Shown here one piece after another: positions 15,926-23,550 of a DNA stretch of 64,000 bases (position 1 is its first letter; each line of letters opens with the position of its first letter). Made by a program: the position numbers and the translations under genes. Origin of the DNA: an uncultured Alphaproteobacteria bacterium. GTDB lineage: Bacteria > Pseudomonadota > Alphaproteobacteria > HIMB59 > GCA-002718135. The notes under the pieces were generated by a model. That model had not been told where the DNA came from, ran no database searches, and saw only the letters and a program-made list of their open reading frames with translations. The DNA lies in assembly GCA_902582755.1 (NCBI GenBank), contig CACHSZ010000002.1:144151-208150 (forward strand), read 5' to 3'.

Positions 15926-16906
15926 TTATCTGATTTGTACTGCTGCTAATGGAGCAACAGCATCAACGTTATCAGCTGTAACAAATGCAGCACCAGTATC
16001 CATAGCTAATCCAGCCATTCCATATTTTGTACTTAGGAATAACTGAACAATTGGCATATACCCTTGGATAAATGGTTGTTGATCAATTACAACATCAATG
16101 TAACCAGAATTAATTCCATCAACAATAGGAGCTGATAAATCAAATCCAGCACCACATACTTCTTCAGTACCATGACCTGCAGCCTTCATATATGTTGGTA
16201 AGCTTGCAGTTAATCCTCCATGATCAGTAATTGCTAATTTGATATCAGGATTTGCACTGTAAGTAGCCACGTACATAGGAGTTCCCTGTGATGCATCTGA
16301 GTTTACGTTATCAGGAATTTCTTGATAAACAACTTCAACACCTGCTGCTTCAACACCTGCTATTGCACCTTTAGTTCTTTCTCCTCTATTTGGCATACTT
16401 GCGAGACCCCAGATAAATGCTTTATCTCCAGCTTGTAGACCACAAACTTCAACAGCTTTTTTACCTAGATTAAATCCAGCATCAAATAGATCTGCTCCTG
16501 CATAACCAAACCCTTCAGTTTTATATTCTGATTCAAGATCAGGAAGAGGTGTATTCATAGTAGTAATCACTATTCCCATTTCTCTTGCTTCTTGAATGAT
16601 AGGTCTCATTGCAGCGTCTCCTGGAAAACCATAGATTGCAATTCCATCAGGCTGTAAAGCAACAGCTTCTTTAAATTGTTTAATCATGATTTCTGAGTTC
16701 CACTGTGACCAGTAGTAATCTACTTCACAACCAGTGTGTTCAGCAGCAGCTACTGCACCATTATAAACGATAGTTCCAAATGGGCCACCTTCAGGACCAC
16801 CTGGGAAAAATATAAATTTCTTATCACAGCTGTAATCATTTTTTGCTACTGCTGAAGTAGATACAAAAGCAAAAAATAAAGCAATGACAGCAAAGATTTT
16901 TTTCAT
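15926..16906 (-). CDS. Sugar ABC transporter periplasmic substrate-binding protein
   Basis: A 326-residue type I periplasmic binding protein of the ribose/galactose/inositol class. The start is the ATG at 16906 because CCTCC at 16911-16915 (GGAGG on the coding strand) lies just upstream; an upstream in-frame ATG at 16930 would put that RBS inside the gene. The signal peptide MKKIFAVIALFFAFVSTSAVA is followed by KNDYSCDKK. First gene of the importer operon and divergent from the oxygenase cluster, with which it shares a 190-base gap. The ligand could be a sugar, polyol or cyclitol. Confidence 0.93.
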   Translation of the reverse strand: MKKIFAVIALFFAFVSTSAVAKNDYSCDKKFIFFPGGPEGGPFGTIVYNGAVAAAEHTGCEVDYYWSQWNSEIMIKQFKEAVALQPDGIAIYGFPGDAAMRPIIQEAREMGIVITTMNTPLPDLESEYKTEGFGYAGADLFDAGFNLGKKAVEVCGLQAGDKAFIWGLASMPNRGERTKGAIAGVEAAGVEVVYQEIPDNVNSDASQGTPMYVATYSANPDIKLAITDHGGLTASLPTYMKAAGHGTEEVCGAGFDLSAPIVDGINSGYIDVVIDQQPFIQGYMPIVQLFLSTKYGMAGLAMDTGAAFVTADNVDAVAPLAAVQIR

Positions 16907-17096
16907 AATTCCTCCAAATAATTTATGCATTAATTTATAAGTAAATAAATCAATAATACAATTAAATTAAAGTATTAAAGATCTTATTACAAATTAAAAT
17001 CCCCTTTCTTTTGATAGATAAAATAGTCGCACTTATTTACTAATTTAAAGCAATTTTTATATTTATAAGATTATTAAAAAGTGCTATTTTTTGATT

Positions 17097-18083
17097 ATGG
17101 ATGTTGATTTAGGTAAATGGTATCGGGCAAATATAGATAAAAAAGAATTCAAGCAGTTATGCAAGAAATCTGATTGGCAGGGTTTTAAGCATATGATTAT
17201 TTATTTTTCATCTCTATTTCTTTTTGGATATCTTGCGTATGTCACTTGGGGCACTTGGTGGTCATTATTATTTTTTTTAATATACGGAAATATTTGGGGA
17301 TGCAGCGATGCTATATGGCATGAAACTGGTCACAGAACTGCTTTTAAATCTAAGTTCTGGAATGATTTCTTTTATTATATTGCTAGTTTCATGGATAATT
17401 TTGAACCTATCAGATGGAGATATTCTCACTATCATCACCATACTTATACTCAATTTAATGATCCTGTAGATTTTGAAATACATGTAAAAAAACCAACTGA
17501 CTTGATTGTGTTTTTCTCTCATTACATTCCATTCTCAGGTTTTATTTTCTTTAAAAATTCTCTTCAATGGGAAACTATAAAACATGCATTTGGTGTAACT
17601 ACTGATGTAATGAAAGTTTGCATTCCAAAAAATGAAAGATGGAAATGTAGATTATCTGCGTGGAGTCATCTTTCTATTTGGATGATTAGTATAGCTTCTT
17701 CAGTTTACTTTCAAAGTTGGCTTCCAGTTCTATATGTTTTATTGCCTAATTTTTATGGAAAGACCCTTGTTATGCTTATGGGTCTTACTCAACACGCAGG
17801 ACTTAGAGAAGATAAAAGAGACCATAGGTATACAACTAGAACAGTATATTTAAATCCAGTTTTAAGTTTTTTATATTGGCATATGGAATATCATGTTGAG
17901 CACCATATGTTCCCTCAAGTTCCCTCACATAATTTACCTAAGCTGCATGCTATGATTAAAGATCAATTACCACCTGCCAGAAAAGGTCTTCTTGGGGCTT
18001 ATAAAGAAATTGTTCCAGCACTCATAAAACAAGCAAAAAATCCTGACTATCAAATTCCATTATCTGTTCCAAGCAACGCTTAG
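17097..18083 (+). CDS. MocD-like membrane diiron oxygenase (fatty acid desaturase superfamily), copy 1
   Basis: A 328-residue membrane protein with the three histidine boxes of integral-membrane diiron enzymes: HETGH (75-79), HYHHH (111-115) and HVEHH (266-270). Hydrophobic helices lie between. The start is ATG 17097; the in-frame TTG at 17091 is weaker. The superfamily covers lipid desaturases and hydroxylases, and also MocD of the rhizopine-degrading MocDEF oxygenase. The immediate neighbours, a ferredoxin reductase and a Rieske ferredoxin, favour the MocD-like reading. The substrate is open: lipids, or an O-methylated sugar or cyclitol. A paralogue is at 20539-21555. Confidence 0.82.
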   Translation: MDVDLGKWYRANIDKKEFKQLCKKSDWQGFKHMIIYFSSLFLFGYLAYVTWGTWWSLLFFLIYGNIWGCSDAIWHETGHRTAFKSKFWNDFFYYIASFMDNFEPIRWRYSHYHHHTYTQFNDPVDFEIHVKKPTDLIVFFSHYIPFSGFIFFKNSLQWETIKHAFGVTTDVMKVCIPKNERWKCRLSAWSHLSIWMISIASSVYFQSWLPVLYVLLPNFYGKTLVMLMGLTQHAGLREDKRDHRYTTRTVYLNPVLSFLYWHMEYHVEHHMFPQVPSHNLPKLHAMIKDQLPPARKGLLGAYKEIVPALIKQAKNPDYQIPLSVPSNA

Positions 18084-18088
18084 ACTGA

Positions 18089-19318
18089 GTGAAAAATAAC
18101 ATTATAATTTTAGGTGGTGGTCAAGCCGGAATCTATGCTGCTAGAGAGATAAGACAAAATGATTCAAAATCAAATATTAAAATTTTAGGTGAAGAAAATT
18201 TATTACCATACGAAAGACCTCCTTTATCTAAAGATTTTTTGCTAGATAAAAAAAAAGAAGAAGATCTTTATTTTCATTCTATCGACGTACTAAAAAATGA
18301 AAATATAGAATTTGAAAATATATCAATTAATAAAGTTGATTTTGAAAATAAAAAACTTTTTGCAAAAAATGATAATGTTTACTCTTATGATAGTCTGCTT
18401 ATTTCAACAGGTTCTGAAAATAAAAAACTTACTTTAGATAACAATTTAAAGAATGATATTTATTATCTAAGAAATTTAGAAGAAGCCAAAAAAATTAAAG
18501 AAATAATTTCAAATAAAAATAAAATAACAATTATTGGTGGTGGTTTTATTGGCTTAGAAATTGCCTCATCTTTATCTCAGCTTCAAAAGAAAGTAATTGT
18601 TATTGAAATTGGTAATCAACTTATGGGAAGAATTATACCCAAACAAATTGCTGATTTAGTTCAAAACACTCATATAGAACATGGAAATGAAATAATATTA
18701 AATAAACAGATAGAAAAAATAACTAAAAAAAATGGCATTTATGAAATTTTATTAAATGATAATTCTTTAATAGAAACAGATTTTATAATTGCAGGTATAG
18801 GCTCAACGCCGACTGTAAAGTTATTTGAAAATACAAATTTAAAGCTTGATAATGGTATTGTAACTAATCAATTTTGTGAAACTTCTATTAAAGATGTTTA
18901 TGCAGCAGGTGACGTATCTAATTTTTATCATCCATTCTATGAAAGAAATATGCGACTCGAGTCTTATCAACATGCACAAAATCATGGAATATGTGCTGGA
19001 AAAAATATTGCTGGAGTAAAAACAGAATACACTTCAATTCCTTGGATGTGGTCTGATCAATTTAATTTGAATCTTCAACTGACTGGTATGTGTGATGAAT
19101 ATGATGAAATCATCGAAAGAGGTAATGATATTAATAATGGGGTTATTTATTTTTTCCTAAAAAATAATAAAATAAGAGGAGCATGTGGTGTTGGAATCAT
19201 AGGAAAAGTAGGCCGTGACATTAGAATAACTTCTAAATTAACTGAGAAAGATACCATTGTAGATAAACAAATTCTCTCAGATCAAAATCTAAAATTAAAT
19301 AAACTTATACAAAAATAA
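18089..19318 (+). CDS. FAD-dependent ferredoxin reductase (MocF-like)
   Basis: A 409-residue pyridine-nucleotide-disulfide-type reductase of the rhodocoxin/putidaredoxin reductase class. It passes electrons from NAD(P)H to a small 2Fe-2S protein. The FAD motif LGGGQAGIYAAREI starts at residue 8; the second dinucleotide motif IGGGFIGLEIAS is near 150. The segment AAGDVSNF near 271-278 closes the FAD site. The start is GTG 18089, 5 bases after the MocD-like stop; it leads straight into the first beta strand and no ATG is available. Proposed partners are the Rieske protein downstream and the flanking diiron enzymes. Confidence 0.9.
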   Translation: MKNNIIILGGGQAGIYAAREIRQNDSKSNIKILGEENLLPYERPPLSKDFLLDKKKEEDLYFHSIDVLKNENIEFENISINKVDFENKKLFAKNDNVYSYDSLLISTGSENKKLTLDNNLKNDIYYLRNLEEAKKIKEIISNKNKITIIGGGFIGLEIASSLSQLQKKVIVIEIGNQLMGRIIPKQIADLVQNTHIEHGNEIILNKQIEKITKKNGIYEILLNDNSLIETDFIIAGIGSTPTVKLFENTNLKLDNGIVTNQFCETSIKDVYAAGDVSNFYHPFYERNMRLESYQHAQNHGICAGKNIAGVKTEYTSIPWMWSDQFNLNLQLTGMCDEYDEIIERGNDINNGVIYFFLKNNKIRGACGVGIIGKVGRDIRITSKLTEKDTIVDKQILSDQNLKLNKLIQK

Positions 19319-19370
19319 CAATTTAATTATTTTGTATTTATTTTCATAAAATAGCTATTATATACAATCT

Positions 19371-19688
19371 ATGTCTGAAGAAAATTGGATTGAAGTAGGG
19401 TCTACAGATAGTATTGAAGAAGAGGATCTCATCAGATTTGATCATCAAGATAAAACTTTTTGTGTGTATAAACTAACAGATGGTTTTTATGCTACCGATG
19501 GAATTTGTACACACGAGGCGGTACATCTTGAAGATGGTTTGGTTATGGATGATGAAATTGAATGTCCAATGCACCAGGGAATTTTTAATATTAAATCCGG
19601 AGAAGCTTTAAGCCCACCAGCGTGTGAGGATTTAAAAACATATCCAGTTAAAGTTGATAATGACAAAATTTTCATTAAGATAGATTAA
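19371..19688 (+). CDS. mocE: Rieske 2Fe-2S ferredoxin (MocE-like)
   Basis: A 105-residue soluble electron carrier. The Rieske cluster ligands are C46 and H48 (GICTHEAVHLEDG) and C65 and H68 (CPMHQG), correctly spaced. The rest, starting ENWIEVGSTDSI and ending KVDNDKIFIKID, is the standard small Rieske fold of oxygenase ferredoxins. Without a signal peptide it works in the cytoplasm. It should shuttle electrons from the FAD reductase just upstream to the MocD-like enzymes. Confidence 0.9.
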   Translation: MSEENWIEVGSTDSIEEEDLIRFDHQDKTFCVYKLTDGFYATDGICTHEAVHLEDGLVMDDEIECPMHQGIFNIKSGEALSPPACEDLKTYPVKVDNDKIFIKID

Positions 19689-19707
19689 CTATTTTTTTGG
19701 AGATTTT

Positions 19708-20535
19708 ATGAGCAGAAAAAAACTTACAGTTTATGATTATTTGCAATGCAAAGGTAAAAGACAACTAAGTGTTATGTTTGTGCATAATGCTGATGAGGCT
19801 GCAGCAGCTGAAGAGGCAGGCATTGACATGATTTGTACTTCTCATGATGCTCCACAATTTGGTATTTTCAATTCTTTTGATGAGCTTAAGCGAATTCGCG
19901 AAGCTGCACCAACTTGCTTTATGCAATCCGGAGGAGCAGTAAGAGTAGCTTCTGAATACGAAGCAATGAAACTATCACACAAGTATTTAGACATTGGTGC
20001 AGATGTTATCTATGGTGGTAATTGGAGTTACAAATGGATTAGAGCATTAAGAGATGAATATGTTCCAATTAATAGTCATGTTGGATTAGTTCCAGGAAAT
20101 GCTACTTGGATTGGAGGATTTGTTGCACAAGGTAAAACAGCAGATAAAGCCATAAGAATATTAGAACATACTCTTGAGTTACAAGAAGCGGGTGCTATTG
20201 GAGTTGAACTCGAAGTAGTTCCACCAAAAGTTGCAGAAGTTATTACAAAAAAAGTTGATATCATGACTCTCTCAATGGGAAGTGGTTCTGGATGCGATGG
20301 GCAATATTTATTTGCAAATGATGTACTTGGATATACTCAAGGAAAAATTCCAAGACATGCTCGAATTTATAGAGATTTTAAAAAAGAATTTTCAAAACTA
20401 CAAGCTGAAAGAGTAAGTGCATTTAAAGAGTTTCACGATGATACGGTAAACAAAAAATTTAATGATCCTAAAATCACAGTTAACATTGATGAAGGTGAAT
20501 TTGAAAAATTTTTAAAACTTTCAGAAAAATTTTGA
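19708..20535 (+). CDS. PanB-superfamily protein lacking usual catalytic residues
   Basis: A 275-residue TIM-barrel protein related to ketopantoate hydroxymethyltransferase (PanB). The relation is clearest at residues 137-225: FVAQGKTADKA, the LEVVP strand and QGKIPRHARIYRDF, which match PanB's YKVQGR, LECVP and GGHIPKFAKNF. Aligned by eye with E. coli PanB, the metal ligands D45 and D84 and the residues K112 and E114 are not conserved (THS/SGG/YGG here), while E181 matches E169. So it is probably not a pantothenate enzyme. It lies between the Rieske gene and the second MocD-like gene, with a GGAG RBS. Substrate unknown; a role in C1 handling would be speculation. Confidence 0.75.
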   Translation: MSRKKLTVYDYLQCKGKRQLSVMFVHNADEAAAAEEAGIDMICTSHDAPQFGIFNSFDELKRIREAAPTCFMQSGGAVRVASEYEAMKLSHKYLDIGADVIYGGNWSYKWIRALRDEYVPINSHVGLVPGNATWIGGFVAQGKTADKAIRILEHTLELQEAGAIGVELEVVPPKVAEVITKKVDIMTLSMGSGSGCDGQYLFANDVLGYTQGKIPRHARIYRDFKKEFSKLQAERVSAFKEFHDDTVNKKFNDPKITVNIDEGEFEKFLKLSEKF

Positions 20536-20538
20536 TTA

Positions 20539-21555
20539 ATGTTTGCGGGCGAAGTTGATTTAAAAACTTGGTATAAACCAAAAATAGATAAGAAAACTTT
20601 AAAGGAACTTTCTAAGAGATCGGATATAAAAGGTTTATTAGATATATCCATATTTATTGTTGCTCTAATATTAAGTGGGTATCTATGTATTCTAAGTTGG
20701 GGTACTTTATGGTCAATACCTGCTCTTTTGCTTTATGGAAATATTTTCTATTGTAAAATCATAAGCATTCAACATGAAACAAATCACGAAACATATTTTA
20801 AAACAAGAGCGTTAAATAAATTTTTTTATCATATAACTTCTTTACTCGGTGGTTTTGAAGCAGTTAGATGGAAGTGGAGTCATTTTCATCACCATACTTA
20901 CACTATATTTACACATGAAGAGGTGTACGATTATGAAAATAATAGCCCAAAACCAACAGAACCTGTAAGATTTCTTTTAAATTTTTTACCTCTTGGTCCA
21001 ATAATTAATATTCAAAAAATAAGACATTTTACACATTTTGAAATTATTAAACATTCATTTGGGATAATTACTCCTGTTGTAAAAGTAACAGTGCCTGAAA
21101 AGGAGATAAAAAAAATTATTAATAGTTCAAGATTATATTTAAGTTTTTGGTTGCTCGTAATTTTATGTTCAGTTTTCTTACAATCATGGTTACCAATCAT
21201 AATGATAATTCTACCCCCATTTTATGGGAATACTATATTGATGATATGCGGCATGACTCAACATGCTGGACTAGCTGATAATATTAAAGATCATAGAAAA
21301 AGTACAAGAACCGTTATTATGAATCCCTTTTTTAGTTTTTTGTATTCAAACATGGAGTATCATATTGAGCACCACATTTTCCCAAAAATCCCATGCCATA
21401 ATTTAAAAAAATTTCACAAAATAGTTAAAAATCAAATGCCTAAACCTCATAACGGAATAATTTCTGCTTATAGATCAATCATCCCAGCAATATTTAAGCA
21501 ATCTAAAGATAAAAATTATTTTATTGATGTGAAGGTTCCAGATACGACAATTTAG
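20539..21555 (+). CDS. MocD-like membrane diiron oxygenase (fatty acid desaturase superfamily), copy 2
   Basis: A 338-residue paralogue of the enzyme at 17097-18083. The shared N-terminal pattern is VDL-x-WY-x-IDKK-x-KxLxKxSD, and the shared third box is EYH(V/I)EHH. Histidine boxes are HETNH (79-83), HFHHH (115-119) and HIEHH (275-279). It begins 3 bases after the PanB-like stop, so it belongs to the same operon. The substrate-facing regions between boxes differ clearly from copy 1, so the two copies may act on different substrates or at successive sites. Both could draw electrons from the one ferredoxin system. Confidence 0.82.
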   Translation: MFAGEVDLKTWYKPKIDKKTLKELSKRSDIKGLLDISIFIVALILSGYLCILSWGTLWSIPALLLYGNIFYCKIISIQHETNHETYFKTRALNKFFYHITSLLGGFEAVRWKWSHFHHHTYTIFTHEEVYDYENNSPKPTEPVRFLLNFLPLGPIINIQKIRHFTHFEIIKHSFGIITPVVKVTVPEKEIKKIINSSRLYLSFWLLVILCSVFLQSWLPIIMIILPPFYGNTILMICGMTQHAGLADNIKDHRKSTRTVIMNPFFSFLYSNMEYHIEHHIFPKIPCHNLKKFHKIVKNQMPKPHNGIISAYRSIIPAIFKQSKDKNYFIDVKVPDTTI

Positions 21556-21593
21556 TCTCTTTTTTTTTATTCAAAATATACTATAAATACATT

Positions 21594-22598
21594 ATGACAA
21601 ATCAACTGAATGATAGCGATTTTGGTACAAGAGATAAAAGGGGTCATTGGAAACCATTTGGTACAATAAGTATTAACCCACCTAAAGATATATTTTTTAA
21701 CCCGATAAAATTTTTAAAGTATTTTTTTAAATTTCCTGGAATTTTTTTCCCGTGGACCTTTGTCTTTGCAGCAATAACAGTTGCTACATATCTTTTTTTG
21801 ACTCCTTCTTTAGAGACAATGAAGACTTTTGAAATAGGATGGATATCCTATATATTTTTCAGAAACGCAGTTATTATTTTGCTTTGGACAGGCTTCTTTC
21901 ATTTAAGACTGAAGACACAAGGAACTTCATTTAAATATAACCCACGACCTCTAGAAAAAAATAACTCAACTTTTTTATTTAATGATCAGACTAAAGATAA
22001 CCTATTCTATACTTTTTGCAGTGCTATTCCATTATGGACAGCTTATGAAGTAATTACATTTTGGGCATTTGCAAATCAAATAATCCCATATGTAAGCTGG
22101 GAGGCGTATCCAATATATTGTTGTTTTATGTTCTTTCTTGTTCCATTTATAAGAGACGCACATTTTTACTTAACTCATAGATTATTACACTGGGCACCCC
22201 TTTATAAAATTGCACATAAAGTACACCACCGTAATACGAATACAGGTGCTTGGTCGGGTATGTCTATGCATCCAATAGAGCATATACTCTATTTTTCAGG
22301 TATCTTAGTTCATTGGATAATTCCTTCACATCCTCTTGTTGCGATGTATCATGTATTTCATGCTGGTTTAGCACCTACACCTGGACATACAGGATATGAA
22401 AAAATGACTTTCAAAAATGGTGTATCAATTCCAACAGGTGATTATATGCATTATATCCATCATAAATATTTTGAATGCAATTACTCAGGTGGAAACACTA
22501 GTTTCTTAGATAAATTAATGGGTACGTTCCATGATGGCTCTGAAGAAGCAACCAAAGAAGTAATGGCTCGTATCAAAGATAAAGCCCATTACCTCTAA
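21594..22598 (+). CDS. Sterol desaturase/fatty acid hydroxylase family protein
   Basis: A 334-residue integral-membrane diiron enzyme of a different family from the two MocD-like proteins. Histidine clusters seen are HRLLH (195-199), HKVHH (208-212), H226/H230 in SMHPIEH, and a C-terminal HYIHH near 286. About four hydrophobic helices are present. Family members hydroxylate or desaturate sterols, carotenoids, ceramides and alkylglycerols, but bacterial substrates are mostly unknown. It follows the second MocD-like gene after 38 bases on the same strand and may share its electron supply. Confidence 0.88.
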   Translation: MTNQLNDSDFGTRDKRGHWKPFGTISINPPKDIFFNPIKFLKYFFKFPGIFFPWTFVFAAITVATYLFLTPSLETMKTFEIGWISYIFFRNAVIILLWTGFFHLRLKTQGTSFKYNPRPLEKNNSTFLFNDQTKDNLFYTFCSAIPLWTAYEVITFWAFANQIIPYVSWEAYPIYCCFMFFLVPFIRDAHFYLTHRLLHWAPLYKIAHKVHHRNTNTGAWSGMSMHPIEHILYFSGILVHWIIPSHPLVAMYHVFHAGLAPTPGHTGYEKMTFKNGVSIPTGDYMHYIHHKYFECNYSGGNTSFLDKLMGTFHDGSEEATKEVMARIKDKAHYL

Positions 22599-22642
22599 AC
22601 TTATCTTCATAAATATTAATTTTTATTATATTGATCTAAAAT

Positions 22643-23518
22643 ATGAGTAAGGTCGAATTATATAAAGATGTAAAAAATAGTTTAGGAGAAGGTATTACTT
22701 GGTCTTCAATTGACCAAAGTTTACTTTGGGTAGATATTAAACCAAAATCAGTTTTATTCAGAATTAATTTAGATAACGAAAAATTAGAAACTTTTGATTT
22801 ACCTGATTTTGTAACAGCGACGTCAATAATCTCAAAGAATGAAATTGCTTTAGTCTCAAATAATGGAGTAAATAAATTTAACTTTCAATCTAAAAAATAT
22901 GAAAGAATAATTAATGTTGAAGATGATATTTTAACAAATAGATCTAATGATGGTGCATCAGATGCTAAAGGTAGGCTTTGGTTTGGAACGATGCAAAATA
23001 ATTTTAATCAAGATGGAAGTGCAAAATCTTTAAATGCTAAATCTGGTAGTTTATATTGTCTATCTGATAATAAGGTAAATATTGTTGAAACAAATCTTGG
23101 TATACCTAATACATTTGTTTGGAGTCCAGATAACACGAAATTTTATTTTGCCGATACAACTAAGGGATCATTACTAGAATACAATTTTAGCCTAGATGAA
23201 GGTAGTTTGTCAGACAAAAAAAACTTCTTCGATTTTGATAGAGGTGCTCCAGATGGATCAACTATTGATAGTGATGGTTTTATTTGGAATTGTCGTTGGG
23301 GTGGGTCATGTGTAGTGAGAATAGATCCTAAAGGAAGAATAGATAAAATTTACGAACTACCTGTTGAAAATGTAACAAATTGTGTATTTGGAGGAAGTGA
23401 TCTTAAAACTTTATTTATTACAAGTGCAACAAATTCAGGTAAAAATCAATATGATGGTAGTTTATTTGCATTAAATGTTAATGTACCTGGCCTTGAAGAT
23501 AATAAATTTAAAATTTGA
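22643..23518 (+). CDS. SMP-30/gluconolactonase/LRE family protein
   Basis: A 291-residue six-bladed beta-propeller lactonase. Expected metal ligands are the glutamate in SLGEGITW near 18, the asparagine/aspartate of NRSNDGASD near 98-106, an asparagine in GIPNTFVWSP near 150, and the aspartate of GAPDGS near 201. Family enzymes open sugar 1,5- or 1,4-lactones to aldonic acids in the cytoplasm or periplasm; no signal peptide is seen here. It precedes the aldonate-type dehydratase by 32 bases, the expected order in non-phosphorylating sugar oxidation. Confidence 0.88.
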   Translation: MSKVELYKDVKNSLGEGITWSSIDQSLLWVDIKPKSVLFRINLDNEKLETFDLPDFVTATSIISKNEIALVSNNGVNKFNFQSKKYERIINVEDDILTNRSNDGASDAKGRLWFGTMQNNFNQDGSAKSLNAKSGSLYCLSDNKVNIVETNLGIPNTFVWSPDNTKFYFADTTKGSLLEYNFSLDEGSLSDKKNFFDFDRGAPDGSTIDSDGFIWNCRWGGSCVVRIDPKGRIDKIYELPVENVTNCVFGGSDLKTLFITSATNSGKNQYDGSLFALNVNVPGLEDNKFKI

Positions 23519-23550
23519 TTTTTTACTTTAATTAGCTAAAACTTTCACAC

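Noticed and set aside
19708..20535. Annotation as a genuine ketopantoate hydroxymethyltransferase for pantothenate synthesis
   Set aside because: Key metal and substrate residues of PanB are not conserved and the neighbours are oxygenase genes, not panC or panD.
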